A stretch of 50,778 bases of DNA, taken from positions 1 through 50,778 of the forward strand of contig JAVBQY010000022.1 of NCBI GenBank assembly GCA_031548545.1, read 5' to 3'. The notes under the pieces are model-generated. The model had not been told where the DNA came from. It did no database searches and was given only the letters and a program-made list of their open reading frames with translations. Source of the DNA: UBA932 sp031548545 (GTDB taxonomy: Bacteria > Bacteroidota > Bacteroidia > Bacteroidales > UBA932). Positions 25,073 to 33,012 of this stretch are shown here, in pieces. The stretch's first letter is position 1; each line of letters opens with the position of its first letter. The position numbers and the translations under genes were made by a program.

Positions 25073-26665
25073 ATGAGTATTGTAGTTGGTGATTTATTTT
25101 TTCATTACTCCCATCAGCCCAATTTATTTAATGGCTTGAGTTTCTCGGTGAATGACAGGGACAAGGTGGCTATTGTAGGCAATAACGGTACCGGAAAATC
25201 GACCTTGTTGCTATTGATGGCCGGATTGTTGCAAGCCGTGGCCGGGAGTGTCACGGCGTCATCGCGGCCTTATTATGTAAGGCAACATACCGGACGGATG
25301 ACTGGTACGGTGGCGGAAGCCCTGGAGGTGGCGGGAAAATTGGCCGCCTTGCATGCCATTGAACAGGGCAGCGTGCGGCCGGATGACTATGAGATATTGG
25401 CCGACGATTGGGAGGTTGAAGCGCGCTGCAGGGTGGCGTTGGACTATTGGCGGTTGCCACATATCGGCCTGGATACACCGGTGGCGCTATTGAGTGGTGG
25501 CGAGCGGACAAAGGTATTGTTGGCGGGATTATTGATCCACACACCGGAAATCATCCTGATGGATGAACCCAGTAATCATTTGGACCAGACAAGCCGTGAG
25601 TTGTTGTACCGGTTTGTAGCACAAAGTAAAGCTGCCATAGTGGTGGTTAGCCATGATGTCACCTTGCTTAACCAGCTGGATAAGACCTATGAGTTGTCGG
25701 CGCAGGGTATGAAATTTTACGGCGGTAATTATGACTTTTACAGGGAGCAGAAGGCTATTGCTACAAATGCTTTGAGCGCCGGTATTGATGAGCAGGAGAA
25801 GCAATTGAGGTTGGCCAGGAAAAAGGCGCAGGAAGTGCGGGAGCGGCAGGAGCGGAGGGCGGCCCAGGGTGAAAGGAGTAAACAAAAAGGTGGCGCTCCG
25901 CGTATTTTGCTCCATGCCAAACGGGGTGTGGCGGAAAATACTGCAGCCAGGTTAGGCGGTAAACATATGGAACTGATCGGTGAAAGCCGGACACGGCTAA
26001 CGGAGTTGCGGCAACAACAGGAGCGCTCGGCCACCCTGCAACTTGATTTCGACAATACGACCTTGCATGCCGGGAAATTACTGATTGCCGCCGAAGCGGT
26101 TAATTTTGCCTACTCACAACATCAACCTTTATGGACTTCATCCATAGATTTTAAATTGTTCAGCGATGACCGTATCCGCATTTTAGGGGATAATGGTGCC
26201 GGTAAAACTACTTTCCTGCAATTGTTGACCGGCTCCCTGACGCCTTCGGAAGGAACCGTAAAGCGGGCGGATTTTAGTTGGATTTATCTGGATCAGCACT
26301 ATACGCAGGTGGATACGGACGATACGGTAGTAAGCCTGGCGGAACGCTATAATGCACAGTTGTTGGAAGAACATGAAATTAAGATACGGCTGAACCGTTT
26401 TCTCTTCCCGGCGGATAGCTGGGACAAACCCTGCCGCACACTTAGCGGCGGCGAGAAAATGCGGCTTTACCTCTGCTGCCTGATGATCAGTAACCATACG
26501 CCTGACCTGATTGTGCTGGACGAGCCGACCAATAACCTGGACATTGCCAGTCTGGAAATCCTGATGGAGACTATAAGAAATTATAAGGGCAGCCTGCTGG
26601 TGATTTCGCATGATTGGAATTTTATCCATGCCATAGGCATCACCGCGGAGATAATGTTGATTTGA
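25073..26665 (+). CDS. ABC-F family ATPase (ribosome-associated)
   Basis: Two ABC cassettes lie in one 530-residue chain with no membrane segments, which is the ABC-F plan. Cassette 1: Walker A GNNGTGKST (about 36), signature LSGGERTK (about 140), Walker B ILMDEPSNHLD. Cassette 2: GDNGAGKTT (about 371), LSGGEKMRLY, IVLDEPTNNLD. The charged interdomain linker (about 230-300, rich in Glu, Arg and Gln) would reach the ribosomal P/E site. ABC-F members either tune translation or protect ribosomes from antibiotics, and sequence reading alone cannot decide. The leader suggests inducible control. The ATG at 25073 (MSIVVGDLFFHY) was chosen over 25043. Confidence 0.9.
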   Translation: MSIVVGDLFFHYSHQPNLFNGLSFSVNDRDKVAIVGNNGTGKSTLLLLMAGLLQAVAGSVTASSRPYYVRQHTGRMTGTVAEALEVAGKLAALHAIEQGSVRPDDYEILADDWEVEARCRVALDYWRLPHIGLDTPVALLSGGERTKVLLAGLLIHTPEIILMDEPSNHLDQTSRELLYRFVAQSKAAIVVVSHDVTLLNQLDKTYELSAQGMKFYGGNYDFYREQKAIATNALSAGIDEQEKQLRLARKKAQEVRERQERRAAQGERSKQKGGAPRILLHAKRGVAENTAARLGGKHMELIGESRTRLTELRQQQERSATLQLDFDNTTLHAGKLLIAAEAVNFAYSQHQPLWTSSIDFKLFSDDRIRILGDNGAGKTTFLQLLTGSLTPSEGTVKRADFSWIYLDQHYTQVDTDDTVVSLAERYNAQLLEEHEIKIRLNRFLFPADSWDKPCRTLSGGEKMRLYLCCLMISNHTPDLIVLDEPTNNLDIASLEILMETIRNYKGSLLVISHDWNFIHAIGITAEIMLI

Positions 26666-26689
26666 TTTCAGTAGGTGTAAATTAATGTG

Positions 26690-26697
26690 TAGCTTTG
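26690..26697 (+). promoter_or_regulatory. PAP2 gene -7 box (TAGCTTTG)
   Basis: TAGCTTTG lies 18 bases before the ATG at 26716. It rules out the upstream TTG at 26695, which falls inside the box. Confidence 0.55.
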
Positions 26698-26715
26698 TCA
26701 AGGAGAAACTCCGGA

Positions 26716-27471
26716 ATGAAAATTATTCTCATAATTACAGGCTGCCTGTTGTCGTTTTTTCCTTTGTGTGCGCAGCCGGCCGATAGTGTGTCAAGCCTTG
26801 AGGGACCCACCTCCACCGCCTGCCGGATTGTTGCCGTGGCCATACCTTCGACGATGTTGCTTTACGGCCTGCTGTCTTTGGGTGATAACGGCATACGGCA
26901 ATTGGACTACAACGTGCGGGATTGTTTGAAAGAACGGGATGCTTTTTGGGATACCCGCATTGATGACTATGTGCAGTTTGCTCCGGCTGTAGCGGCTTTC
27001 GGCATGAAGTTGGGCGGGGTAAAAAGCAAGCATGGACTGGGTGATATGGCTATTATTTATGCTTTGGCGAATCTTCTGGAAACAGGCCTGGTGTATGGTA
27101 CGAAGCAGTGGATACAGCGGGATAGGCCCGACGATTCCAATAATCACTCTTTTCCATCGGGGCATACCGCTACGGCTTTTGTGGCGGCGGAATTTCTGCA
27201 TCAGGAATACAAGGACCAGTCCGCATGGATCAGCATAGGGGGATATGCCGCAGCCTCATTTGTAGGGCTTGCGCGTATCTATAATAATAAGCACTGGCTG
27301 AGTGATGTGCTTGCCGGCGCCGGGGTCGGGATACTTTCCGTCAAAATTGTTTACTGGCTCTATCCCTACTTGCAGGAGGTGTTCGGATGTCAACATAAAT
27401 CGCTGAATGCTTTTATACTGCCTTCTTACAATGACGGCCGTTGGGGCTTGACTATGGCCTATACATTTTAG
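26716..27471 (+). CDS. PAP2-family phosphatase, exported/membrane
   Basis: The three PAP2 signature motifs are complete: KQWIQRDRP (Lys130-Pro138), PSGH (147-150) and ARIYNNKHWLSD (Arg187, His193, Asp197). The family dephosphorylates lipid phosphates such as undecaprenyl pyrophosphate, phosphatidic acid or lipid A. A signal peptide ends near CAQ (about residue 20), and further hydrophobic helices surround the motifs. The 251-residue length is normal. The substrate cannot be told. It has its own promoter and stands alone between the ABC-F and transglutaminase genes. Confidence 0.9.
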   Translation: MKIILIITGCLLSFFPLCAQPADSVSSLEGPTSTACRIVAVAIPSTMLLYGLLSLGDNGIRQLDYNVRDCLKERDAFWDTRIDDYVQFAPAVAAFGMKLGGVKSKHGLGDMAIIYALANLLETGLVYGTKQWIQRDRPDDSNNHSFPSGHTATAFVAAEFLHQEYKDQSAWISIGGYAAASFVGLARIYNNKHWLSDVLAGAGVGILSVKIVYWLYPYLQEVFGCQHKSLNAFILPSYNDGRWGLTMAYTF

Positions 27472-27482
27472 CCGGAATTTGT

Positions 27483-27490
27483 TATATTTG
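27483..27490 (+). promoter_or_regulatory. Transglutaminase-like gene -7 box (TATATTTG)
   Basis: TATATTTG lies 23 bases before the ATG at 27514. Confidence 0.6.
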
Positions 27491-27513
27491 TACTATAAAT
27501 TTAAGACATAACA

Positions 27514-28632
27514 ATGAGAAATAAAATCGTAAACTTTGGACTTGTGTTGATTATCAGCCTGTCGTCCTGTATGCAACCAATAAAAGAATTACCGGTGATC
27601 AAGGCCTCAACCTCTTTGGTGGATATCCGCAAAGGAGATGGCCCTAAAGAAACGGCCTGGCGTATTTCGCCGGAGGTGCGTCCGGATGTGTTTAAAACAA
27701 CAGCACGGGAAGTGACGTTTTACACGGATGTGGACTCCATCACCGTGAAGGTAGGACCTGAAATGATGGTGGTTGATTTTGTGATCCTGCTCAACGGAAC
27801 GGATTCGGCTTTCACCCGGGTACAGTATGTGCCCTCTTATCTGGAAACCTTGAAGAAGGCAGCTGAATACAATACCAAAGATACAAGCTATATCCCGGCC
27901 TTTACTTATCTGCCCGCTGCAGATCCCCGCCTGGTGAAGCTGCGCGAAACGTATAAATTGGATTCTATTGCCGGGCAAGGCAACGAAATTTCGAAAATGA
28001 TCAACCTGTTGTATTGGATGCACAATGTGGTGCGGCATGACGGCGGAAGCTATAATCCGAAAAGTAAGAATGCCGACGACTTGATCCGGATATGCCGGCG
28101 CGAAGGCCGTGGCATCAATTGCCGGATGATGGCTACAGCCTTGAATGAGTGTTATCTGGCCATGGGTTTTCCGGCGCGTTTCATCACTTGCATGCCGCGT
28201 GAAATGGAGTTTGATGATTGTCATGTGATCAATATCGTATATAGCCGTGACCTGCAAAAGTGGGTGTGGATGGATCCCACCTTCGGAGCTTATGTGATGG
28301 ATGAAACGGGTACCCTGCTGGGCCCTGCCGAGGTGCGTGAACGGCTGGTCAAAGGACTGCCTCTGATTATAAATCCGGATGCCAGCTGGAACAGGGAGCT
28401 ATCAAAGACCAAAGAAGACTACCTGGATAATTACATGGCCAAGAACCTGTACCGGATACAATGTCCGGCATCGAGCGAATATGACACCGAGACTTACCAT
28501 GAAGGCATGCAGGTGGCTTACGTGGAATTGTTACCCCTTGACGGGATAGAACAACAGCCCCGGAAAGTGGAAGCGCGTGCTATGACCACTTATAAAACCA
28601 ATAATCCGGAAGCCTTCTGGGCGAAGCCCTGA
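27514..28632 (+). CDS. Transglutaminase-like lipoprotein
   Basis: A lipoprotein signal (LVLIISLSSC, Cys19) leads to a 350-residue mature protein. The transglutaminase-like catalytic triad can be read as Cys203 in GRGINCRMMATAL, His237 in FDDCHVIN and Asp254 in VWMDPTFGAYV. Such domains in bacteria act as cysteine proteases or peptide-bond enzymes, usually at the cell surface. The front part (about 30-150) has no recognised family. It ends convergently with the phosphatase-fold gene at 28729. Confidence 0.87.
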   Translation: MRNKIVNFGLVLIISLSSCMQPIKELPVIKASTSLVDIRKGDGPKETAWRISPEVRPDVFKTTAREVTFYTDVDSITVKVGPEMMVVDFVILLNGTDSAFTRVQYVPSYLETLKKAAEYNTKDTSYIPAFTYLPAADPRLVKLRETYKLDSIAGQGNEISKMINLLYWMHNVVRHDGGSYNPKSKNADDLIRICRREGRGINCRMMATALNECYLAMGFPARFITCMPREMEFDDCHVINIVYSRDLQKWVWMDPTFGAYVMDETGTLLGPAEVRERLVKGLPLIINPDASWNRELSKTKEDYLDNYMAKNLYRIQCPASSEYDTETYHEGMQVAYVELLPLDGIEQQPRKVEARAMTTYKTNNPEAFWAKP

Positions 28633-28638
28633 TCATTG

Positions 28639-28696
28639 AATAGACGACTATTCCCTTGCTGTTGTATTCCGTCTATTTGTCCGCGGCAATCCGCGG
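28639..28696. repeat. Inverted repeats in a convergent gap
   Basis: The 96-bp gap between two convergent genes holds AATAGACG (28639-28646) / CGTCTATT (28670-28677) and a compact hairpin CCGCGG-CAAT-CCGCGG (28681-28696). Neither is followed by a T run, so they are only weak candidates for a bidirectional terminator. Confidence 0.4.
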
Positions 28697-28728
28697 TCAC
28701 GGTATATAAGCGTTGAGGTTGTGGTAAT

Positions 28729-29586
28729 TTATAGCAAGATGTTGGCTATAACCGGATTGTGATCGGAGAGGTAAACTCCGTCCGCTTCTTCGAATACGGA
28801 TTGGAAAGTGTCTACATGTATGCCGGGGGACACAAATATATAATCAATCTTTACCCGCTCAGCTTCCCGCTCCCGTCCAAAATCGTGGAAGGTCCATGCC
28901 GGTCCTGACTTTTCATTGGCTATGACATAGCTGTCGTTTAATTCGAGGGGGCTTGCTCCCGGCAACAGATAGGCCGGCGAGTCGGTTGTCACATTAAAAT
29001 CACCGCAAAGAATGACCGGCAGCCCTTTGCCTATGACAGCCAGGCTGTCCAGGATAAGTTGTAATCCGTTCTGCTGCGCTTGTTTACTCATGTGGTCAAG
29101 ATGTGTATTGCAAATAACAAGTATTTTACCGGTGGCCTTGCTTTTTAATTTAGCCCAGGTGGCTACGCGGGGATAAGCGGCGCCCCAGCCTTTGCTTCCG
29201 GCGCTGTCCGGTTGTTCCGAGAGCCAGAAGGTATTACTGGACAGTAGTTCAAACAAGTCTTTGCGGAATAGTACGGGAGAGTATTCTCCTTTTGTCCTAC
29301 CGTCGTCGCGCCCTACGCCGGCATAGCCGTATTCCGGACAAGCAGCCAATATATCCGTCAATTGATGGTGTAACACTTCCTGCATGCCCAGTAGCTGTAA
29401 CTGCTGTTCTTCAAGAAAACGGGCTACGCCGGCTTTCCGGAAGCCCCAGGCATTGCTGCTGTCTGAGGCAATGTCCAGGCGGATATTAAAACTGGATACG
29501 CGTAATGGCTCCGGTTGTGATTGTTTGCAGGCAAACAACAGGCTACAACAAAAAAAGGCGGATACAAGTAGTAAGCTGGTTTTCAT
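28729..29586 (-). CDS. Endonuclease/exonuclease/phosphatase-fold lipoprotein
   Basis: A lipoprotein signal (CCSLLFAC, Cys20) precedes a complete EEP fold: SFNIRLD (Asn34), GMQEV (metal-ligand Glu70), NTHLDH, GDFN and the closing SDHNP (274-278). The family includes nucleases, inositol-phosphate phosphatases and sphingomyelinases; the DNase-I-like core does not tell which. As a surface or periplasmic lipoprotein it probably scavenges a phosphate ester. It has its own promoter at 29636-29643. Confidence 0.9.
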   Translation of the reverse strand: MKTSLLLVSAFFCCSLLFACKQSQPEPLRVSSFNIRLDIASDSSNAWGFRKAGVARFLEEQQLQLLGMQEVLHHQLTDILAACPEYGYAGVGRDDGRTKGEYSPVLFRKDLFELLSSNTFWLSEQPDSAGSKGWGAAYPRVATWAKLKSKATGKILVICNTHLDHMSKQAQQNGLQLILDSLAVIGKGLPVILCGDFNVTTDSPAYLLPGASPLELNDSYVIANEKSGPAWTFHDFGREREAERVKIDYIFVSPGIHVDTFQSVFEEADGVYLSDHNPVIANILL

Positions 29587-29635
29587 AATGATTTTTTAAG
29601 TACAACGCTAGCGAATGCGTGTTTATTTATGAAAG

Positions 29636-29643
29636 CAAAGATA
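29636..29643 (-). promoter_or_regulatory. EEP gene -7 box (TATCTTTG)
   Basis: CAAAGATA reads TATCTTTG on the minus strand, 49 bases upstream of the ATG at 29586. Confidence 0.55.
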
Positions 29644-29678
29644 ATAATTTTTTGAAACAGGGCTTAGCCATTATGAGA

Positions 29679-29713
29679 AAACGCCTTTCCCGTCATAGAA
29701 GGGAAAGGCGTTT
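29679..29713 (-). terminator. Rho-independent terminator of the Bor-like gene
   Basis: A perfect 13-bp stem, AAACGCCTTTCCC (29679-29691) with GGGAAAGGCGTTT (29701-29713), has a 9-base loop. On the minus strand it is followed by T-rich sequence, and it sits 40 bp beyond the stop of the Bor-like gene. Confidence 0.85.
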
Positions 29714-29753
29714 AAAATGACTGCGCAGACACTCGCAGGCACTTTTTTAGTTG

Positions 29754-30074
29754 TTATTCTTTTTTATAATCCTTGACGGGAAGGTAATATTTTGTTTGTG
29801 TGGGGGTATAAATTCCCATTGTAATCCCGCCTACCAGGCCGGATAAGAAGCTGGTGTAGGTTTTAACCACATAGTTGGGCTGACTGTTTACGTAATCCGT
29901 AGCCTGCATGGTGGCATTACCGGAAGGAATCAGTCCGAACAGGAAATGGTGGTTCCATTCACTATTTACTTCAACCAGCGGTTCCTTTGGCTTTACATCG
30001 CCTACAAAGACACGGGTGTTATAGCAGGAAGAGAGTATTAAAACAGCTGCCAATGCAAAAATGAGCTTTTTCAT
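29754..30074 (-). CDS. Bor-like lipoprotein
   Basis: This 106-residue lipoprotein (ALAAVLILSSC, Cys near 17) resembles phage lambda Bor and the related Iss serum-resistance proteins. The shared features are HHFLFGLIPSG, the central YVVKTYTSFLSGL and the block GGITMGIYTPTQTKYYLP. Bor/Iss are small outer-membrane lipoproteins that raise serum survival in E. coli. No phage genes surround it, so it is probably a chromosomal family member. It is monocistronic, with a promoter at 30124-30131 and a strong terminator. Confidence 0.8.
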   Translation of the reverse strand: MKKLIFALAAVLILSSCYNTRVFVGDVKPKEPLVEVNSEWNHHFLFGLIPSGNATMQATDYVNSQPNYVVKTYTSFLSGLVGGITMGIYTPTQTKYYLPVKDYKKE

Positions 30075-30123
30075 AAGATTATAGTTTAAAAAGTTTAAAT
30101 TCTTTTACACAAATTTCTTAGGA

Positions 30124-30131
30124 CAAAAGTA
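30124..30131 (-). promoter_or_regulatory. Bor-like gene -7 box (TACTTTTG)
   Basis: CAAAAGTA reads TACTTTTG on the minus strand, 49 bases before the ATG at 30074. Confidence 0.5.
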
Positions 30132-30237
30132 GCAGGAATAGCTATTCAAAAGGTTCCTTTTTCTGAAAATTTTGCGTCTTGTTTCTACAATTAAAATAAT
30201 TTATAATTAGGTGTCATATTATTGGGGTATCAAAAAC

Positions 30238-30253
30238 ACAATATTTATATTGT
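30238..30253. promoter_or_regulatory. 16-bp perfect palindrome, operator-like
   Basis: ACAATAT-TT-ATATTGT lies in the AT-rich 271-bp gap between the Bor-like gene and the AraC-type regulator, 67 bp upstream of the latter's promoter box. It could be a regulator-binding site. AT-rich DNA makes chance palindromes more likely. Confidence 0.35.
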
Positions 30254-30319
30254 TTAATATTGATTTTAAATTGCTTGTGTTTTTTTCTGTTACGAACTTT
30301 TTTAATAAATGTTATTGTT

Positions 30320-30327
30320 TATCTTTG
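30320..30327 (+). promoter_or_regulatory. AraC-type gene -7 box (TATCTTTG)
   Basis: TATCTTTG lies 18 bases before the ATG at 30346. Confidence 0.6.
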
Positions 30328-30345
30328 TGGTTATAATAACGGTTT

Positions 30346-31455
30346 ATGAGAGAAATTTACTTTGCCTCTATGTTTATGGCAGCAGTTGCCTACTTTATTA
30401 TGGCCCTGTTGTTGTTTTCGAGGCGCAAGGAGGGGGAGCGCTCTCGTATGATCCTTTGTTGTTTCGTCCTGGTGTCGGTGTTTAATTATACATTGCGCAT
30501 TGTCAGCATGTTGCAGGGAGATATTCCTCCGTTGGTCGTGTCTGCACCCATGTTGTTGCTGGCCATTTTTATGGTAACCGCCTATATAACCTATCCTATA
30601 GAGGTGATTGCCCCCGGAGGCGTTAATTTGAAACGGCTGGCGAAAATAAGTATTCCGCTTCTGGTGCTGACCGGAATATGGGGCTTGAGCCTTTTGGCGG
30701 GGGTGGAGTACAGGTCTTACAATACGCTTTGGGACATGTTACCCGATATCGGGCGTTTTGATGTATGGTTCAGACTGTTACTATGCCTGATGATTTTCCT
30801 GCCGCTCTTGTTTATATTTTTTATCCCTTATACGAAAAAGTATAACAATACTAACCGGCGGTGGATTCGAGGTTATTCTATTTATTTTGTGACCAATACA
30901 TTAGCCTATATTTTGGTGCTGGCCTCCGATAATAAATATGTTGATACGGGATATTATTATATAAGTGTAGCCTGCGAGCTGTATATCGTTTATCAAGAGC
31001 TTTTTGTGCGTTTGATTCACCGTCCGGAAGAAAAAGAAGCGCCTATTGCATTGGAGCCCGCACCAGCTACTGCCTTTACTGTAACGGCTACCGGTTTATC
31101 AGCGATTTCCGATGCTCAGGATATGAAATATGAACTTTTATTCAGCAAACTGGATGCCCTGATGAAAAAAGAAACGCTATGGCGGGATCCTGATCTGTCG
31201 ATGGGGGTGCTGGTTGAATACCTGGCTACAAACAGGACAACATTGGCTTTGGCGATACAGGCCGGAGGCTTTGCTAATTATAACAGTTACGTAAACCGCC
31301 TCCGGGTTGAGGAGTTTATCCGGCAGGTGAGGTCCGGCAAGTCCACCAGCTATCAGGATACCTTTTTTGATGTGGGTTTCCGTTCCAAAGCTACCGCATT
31401 ACGCAATTTCCGGGAGCTGACCGGAACAATCCCTTCAAACTATTTTCAGAAGTAG
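30346..31455 (+). CDS. Membrane-bound AraC-type transcriptional regulator
   Basis: About seven hydrophobic helices (residues 5-215) precede a linker rich in Ala, Pro and Thr (about 225-250). A C-terminal AraC helix-turn-helix domain (about 265-369) follows, with DLSMGVLVEYLATNRTTLAL, YVNRLRVEEFIRQV and the closing VGFRSKATALRNFRELTG...PSNYF. The plan, a membrane sensor fused to an AraC output, is known in Bacteroidota. The signal is unknown. It is adjacent to, and convergent with, the outer-membrane pair at 31477-32897, which it may regulate; this is inference from position only. Confidence 0.88.
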   Translation: MREIYFASMFMAAVAYFIMALLLFSRRKEGERSRMILCCFVLVSVFNYTLRIVSMLQGDIPPLVVSAPMLLLAIFMVTAYITYPIEVIAPGGVNLKRLAKISIPLLVLTGIWGLSLLAGVEYRSYNTLWDMLPDIGRFDVWFRLLLCLMIFLPLLFIFFIPYTKKYNNTNRRWIRGYSIYFVTNTLAYILVLASDNKYVDTGYYYISVACELYIVYQELFVRLIHRPEEKEAPIALEPAPATAFTVTATGLSAISDAQDMKYELLFSKLDALMKKETLWRDPDLSMGVLVEYLATNRTTLALAIQAGGFANYNSYVNRLRVEEFIRQVRSGKSTSYQDTFFDVGFRSKATALRNFRELTGTIPSNYFQK

Positions 31456-31476
31456 GCTTAGGCAGTGCTCAAAAAA

Positions 31477-32289
31477 TTAATAAAATACAAAAATTAAACC
31501 GACTCCAAGACTTAAGGGATAATTATTCTGGGTGTAATTGATATATTCAGTCAACTCCTCCTTAGTATTTAGATCGCTAAACGTTTTTTTAATGGTAAAG
31601 TCGGTTCTGAAATAAGAAAACATTATATCCGCATTAATGTACATACGGTTGAACAGTTTATAACCGAACGATGTAGACGCTGCAAGTGTAAACATATTAT
31701 TCCCTCCGGTTGGGCCTGAATAGTAAATTTCAAATTCGTTATTGCTCTTCTTTTCTTTTAGATGGATAGAACCATATTCTATTTTAAAAGACATAATACC
31801 AATGCCTAATTTCGGGTAAACATAAAACTTGCCGCTCTCAAACCGGTATACCATCCCCAGGTAACCCCGGTGGATATCTCCTAAAAAATACCTGTCAGAG
31901 TAATTCATATCGCCTTTTGATAAGGCACTGGTTGAGGCTTGTACATAATAGTTGTCATTGTACTGTTGGTATGCCCAGTCCTTAAACCTGCTTTCCCTTT
32001 GGTCGATGTAATTGGAGAGACTGGCCTGGTAGTTGAATTCTACCCCCCAATGTCTGTGAAAGAATAGGGTAGTGGAAGCCGCCTGCCAATAAAAGGAGCG
32101 ATCGTCATATTGTAGCAGATAATCGGTTTCCAGACCTTTTAAAAGGTTCGTTACAGGAAGATTAACACCTGCCAGGATTTTGACCTGAACCGTGGATTGA
32201 TAGGGCTCATTATAATTTTTGTTTTTCGCCTGCAACCCGTACGTTGAAATAATTAGTAAACAGCAGAGGACGAATATCTTTCTACTCAT
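31477..32289 (-). CDS. Outer-membrane beta-barrel protein, unknown function
   Basis: A signal peptide (to about residue 21, YGLQAKN) is followed by repeated amphipathic beta strands rich in Tyr and Phe, and the chain ends in an aromatic-terminated strand (SLGVGLIFVFY), the usual outer-membrane insertion signature. With 270 residues, about 8-10 strands are expected. No family is recognised. Its ATG overlaps the upstream gene's stop by 4 bp, so it is translated with the Cys-rich exported protein. Confidence 0.75.
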   Translation of the reverse strand: MSRKIFVLCCLLIISTYGLQAKNKNYNEPYQSTVQVKILAGVNLPVTNLLKGLETDYLLQYDDRSFYWQAASTTLFFHRHWGVEFNYQASLSNYIDQRESRFKDWAYQQYNDNYYVQASTSALSKGDMNYSDRYFLGDIHRGYLGMVYRFESGKFYVYPKLGIGIMSFKIEYGSIHLKEKKSNNEFEIYYSGPTGGNNMFTLAASTSFGYKLFNRMYINADIMFSYFRTDFTIKKTFSDLNTKEELTEYINYTQNNYPLSLGVGLIFVFY

Positions 32290-32897
32290 ATTAACGACAC
32301 TTCCTTGGTTAGTTGTTGCAATATTCTACCGTCCGATAATATAATCTGTATGTTGAACTGTTGTAAGCCGGCTATACTTGGCGCCGACATCAGTAGCAGG
32401 TCAATGGCGATTTCTTGTTGCAAGGGGCTATCACCGGCATAAGAAAAAGCCATGCGCTTAATATAGTCACTGATACTTAAGAAGGACCGGGCGTTCTTAA
32501 AATAACCGGAAATATCGGCGCCTGCGGCATTTTGCAAGTCGAAATCGTGTAAGGTAGTTATTTTGATAGTCGTAATGCTATCCAGTGCCGCATACGCATA
32601 GGCCGGGTCGCAAAAGCAGCACACTGCATGGGCTTCATTAATAAAAGGATTGGCGGATGTTTGGACCGCTACGGTTTCTTCCCTGTTCAGATAAATTCTT
32701 ATTCCGTAAGCGTTCTTGTTGAACTGAGAGGCATCGGATTTAACCGGATATTCATCGCTGTTGTCTAAATTGCAGACTGTTATTGATTTGTGTGTGTATG
32801 TCTTCGATGGCTCTGTTTCAGGACAATTACAGCAGGTGTAACATAAATTGGCCATGGGGCATAGAATTACAACGAGCAGGAGAAGTTTTTTGTTCAT
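32286..32897 (-). CDS. Cys-rich exported protein, unknown function
   Basis: A signal peptide leads into a cysteine cluster (CYTCCNCPE) at the mature N-terminus, with further cysteines in AVCCFCDP. The rest alternates beta strands, with SFLSISDYIKRM and a late IQIILSDGRILQQLTKEV. The pattern recalls a Bacteroidota-only DUF, perhaps DUF5034, but this is not certain. The ATG at 32897 was chosen because the frame's 32924 opening falls within the promoter box at 32922-32929. It overlaps the downstream barrel gene by 4 bp. Confidence 0.7.
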   Translation of the reverse strand: MNKKLLLLVVILCPMANLCYTCCNCPETEPSKTYTHKSITVCNLDNSDEYPVKSDASQFNKNAYGIRIYLNREETVAVQTSANPFINEAHAVCCFCDPAYAYAALDSITTIKITTLHDFDLQNAAGADISGYFKNARSFLSISDYIKRMAFSYAGDSPLQQEIAIDLLLMSAPSIAGLQQFNIQIILSDGRILQQLTKEVSLI

Positions 32898-32921
32898 GGT
32901 TGAATCTATTATGAGTCTTGA

Positions 32922-32929
32922 CAAAGATA
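32922..32929 (-). promoter_or_regulatory. Cys-rich/barrel operon -7 box (TATCTTTG)
   Basis: CAAAGATA reads TATCTTTG on the minus strand, 24 bases before the ATG at 32897. Confidence 0.55.
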
Positions 32930-32986
32930 TAAAAAAAATACTGTATCTACTTGTTTTTGTATATTTTCTGTTCGAAATATTATATG

Positions 32987-32994
32987 TACCTTTG
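32987..32994 (+). promoter_or_regulatory. Lipoprotein gene -7 box (TACCTTTG)
   Basis: TACCTTTG lies 18 bases before the ATG at 33013, supporting that start over the 32848 opening of the frame. Confidence 0.55.
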
Positions 32995-33012
32995 GACTTT
33001 AAATGTCATTGT

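Noticed and set aside
28681..28696. Strong bidirectional terminator
   Set aside because: The hairpin CCGCGG-CAAT-CCGCGG has no T run on either side.
29754..30074. Prophage signal from the Bor-like gene
   Set aside because: No integrase, structural or lysis genes and no attachment-site repeats are nearby.
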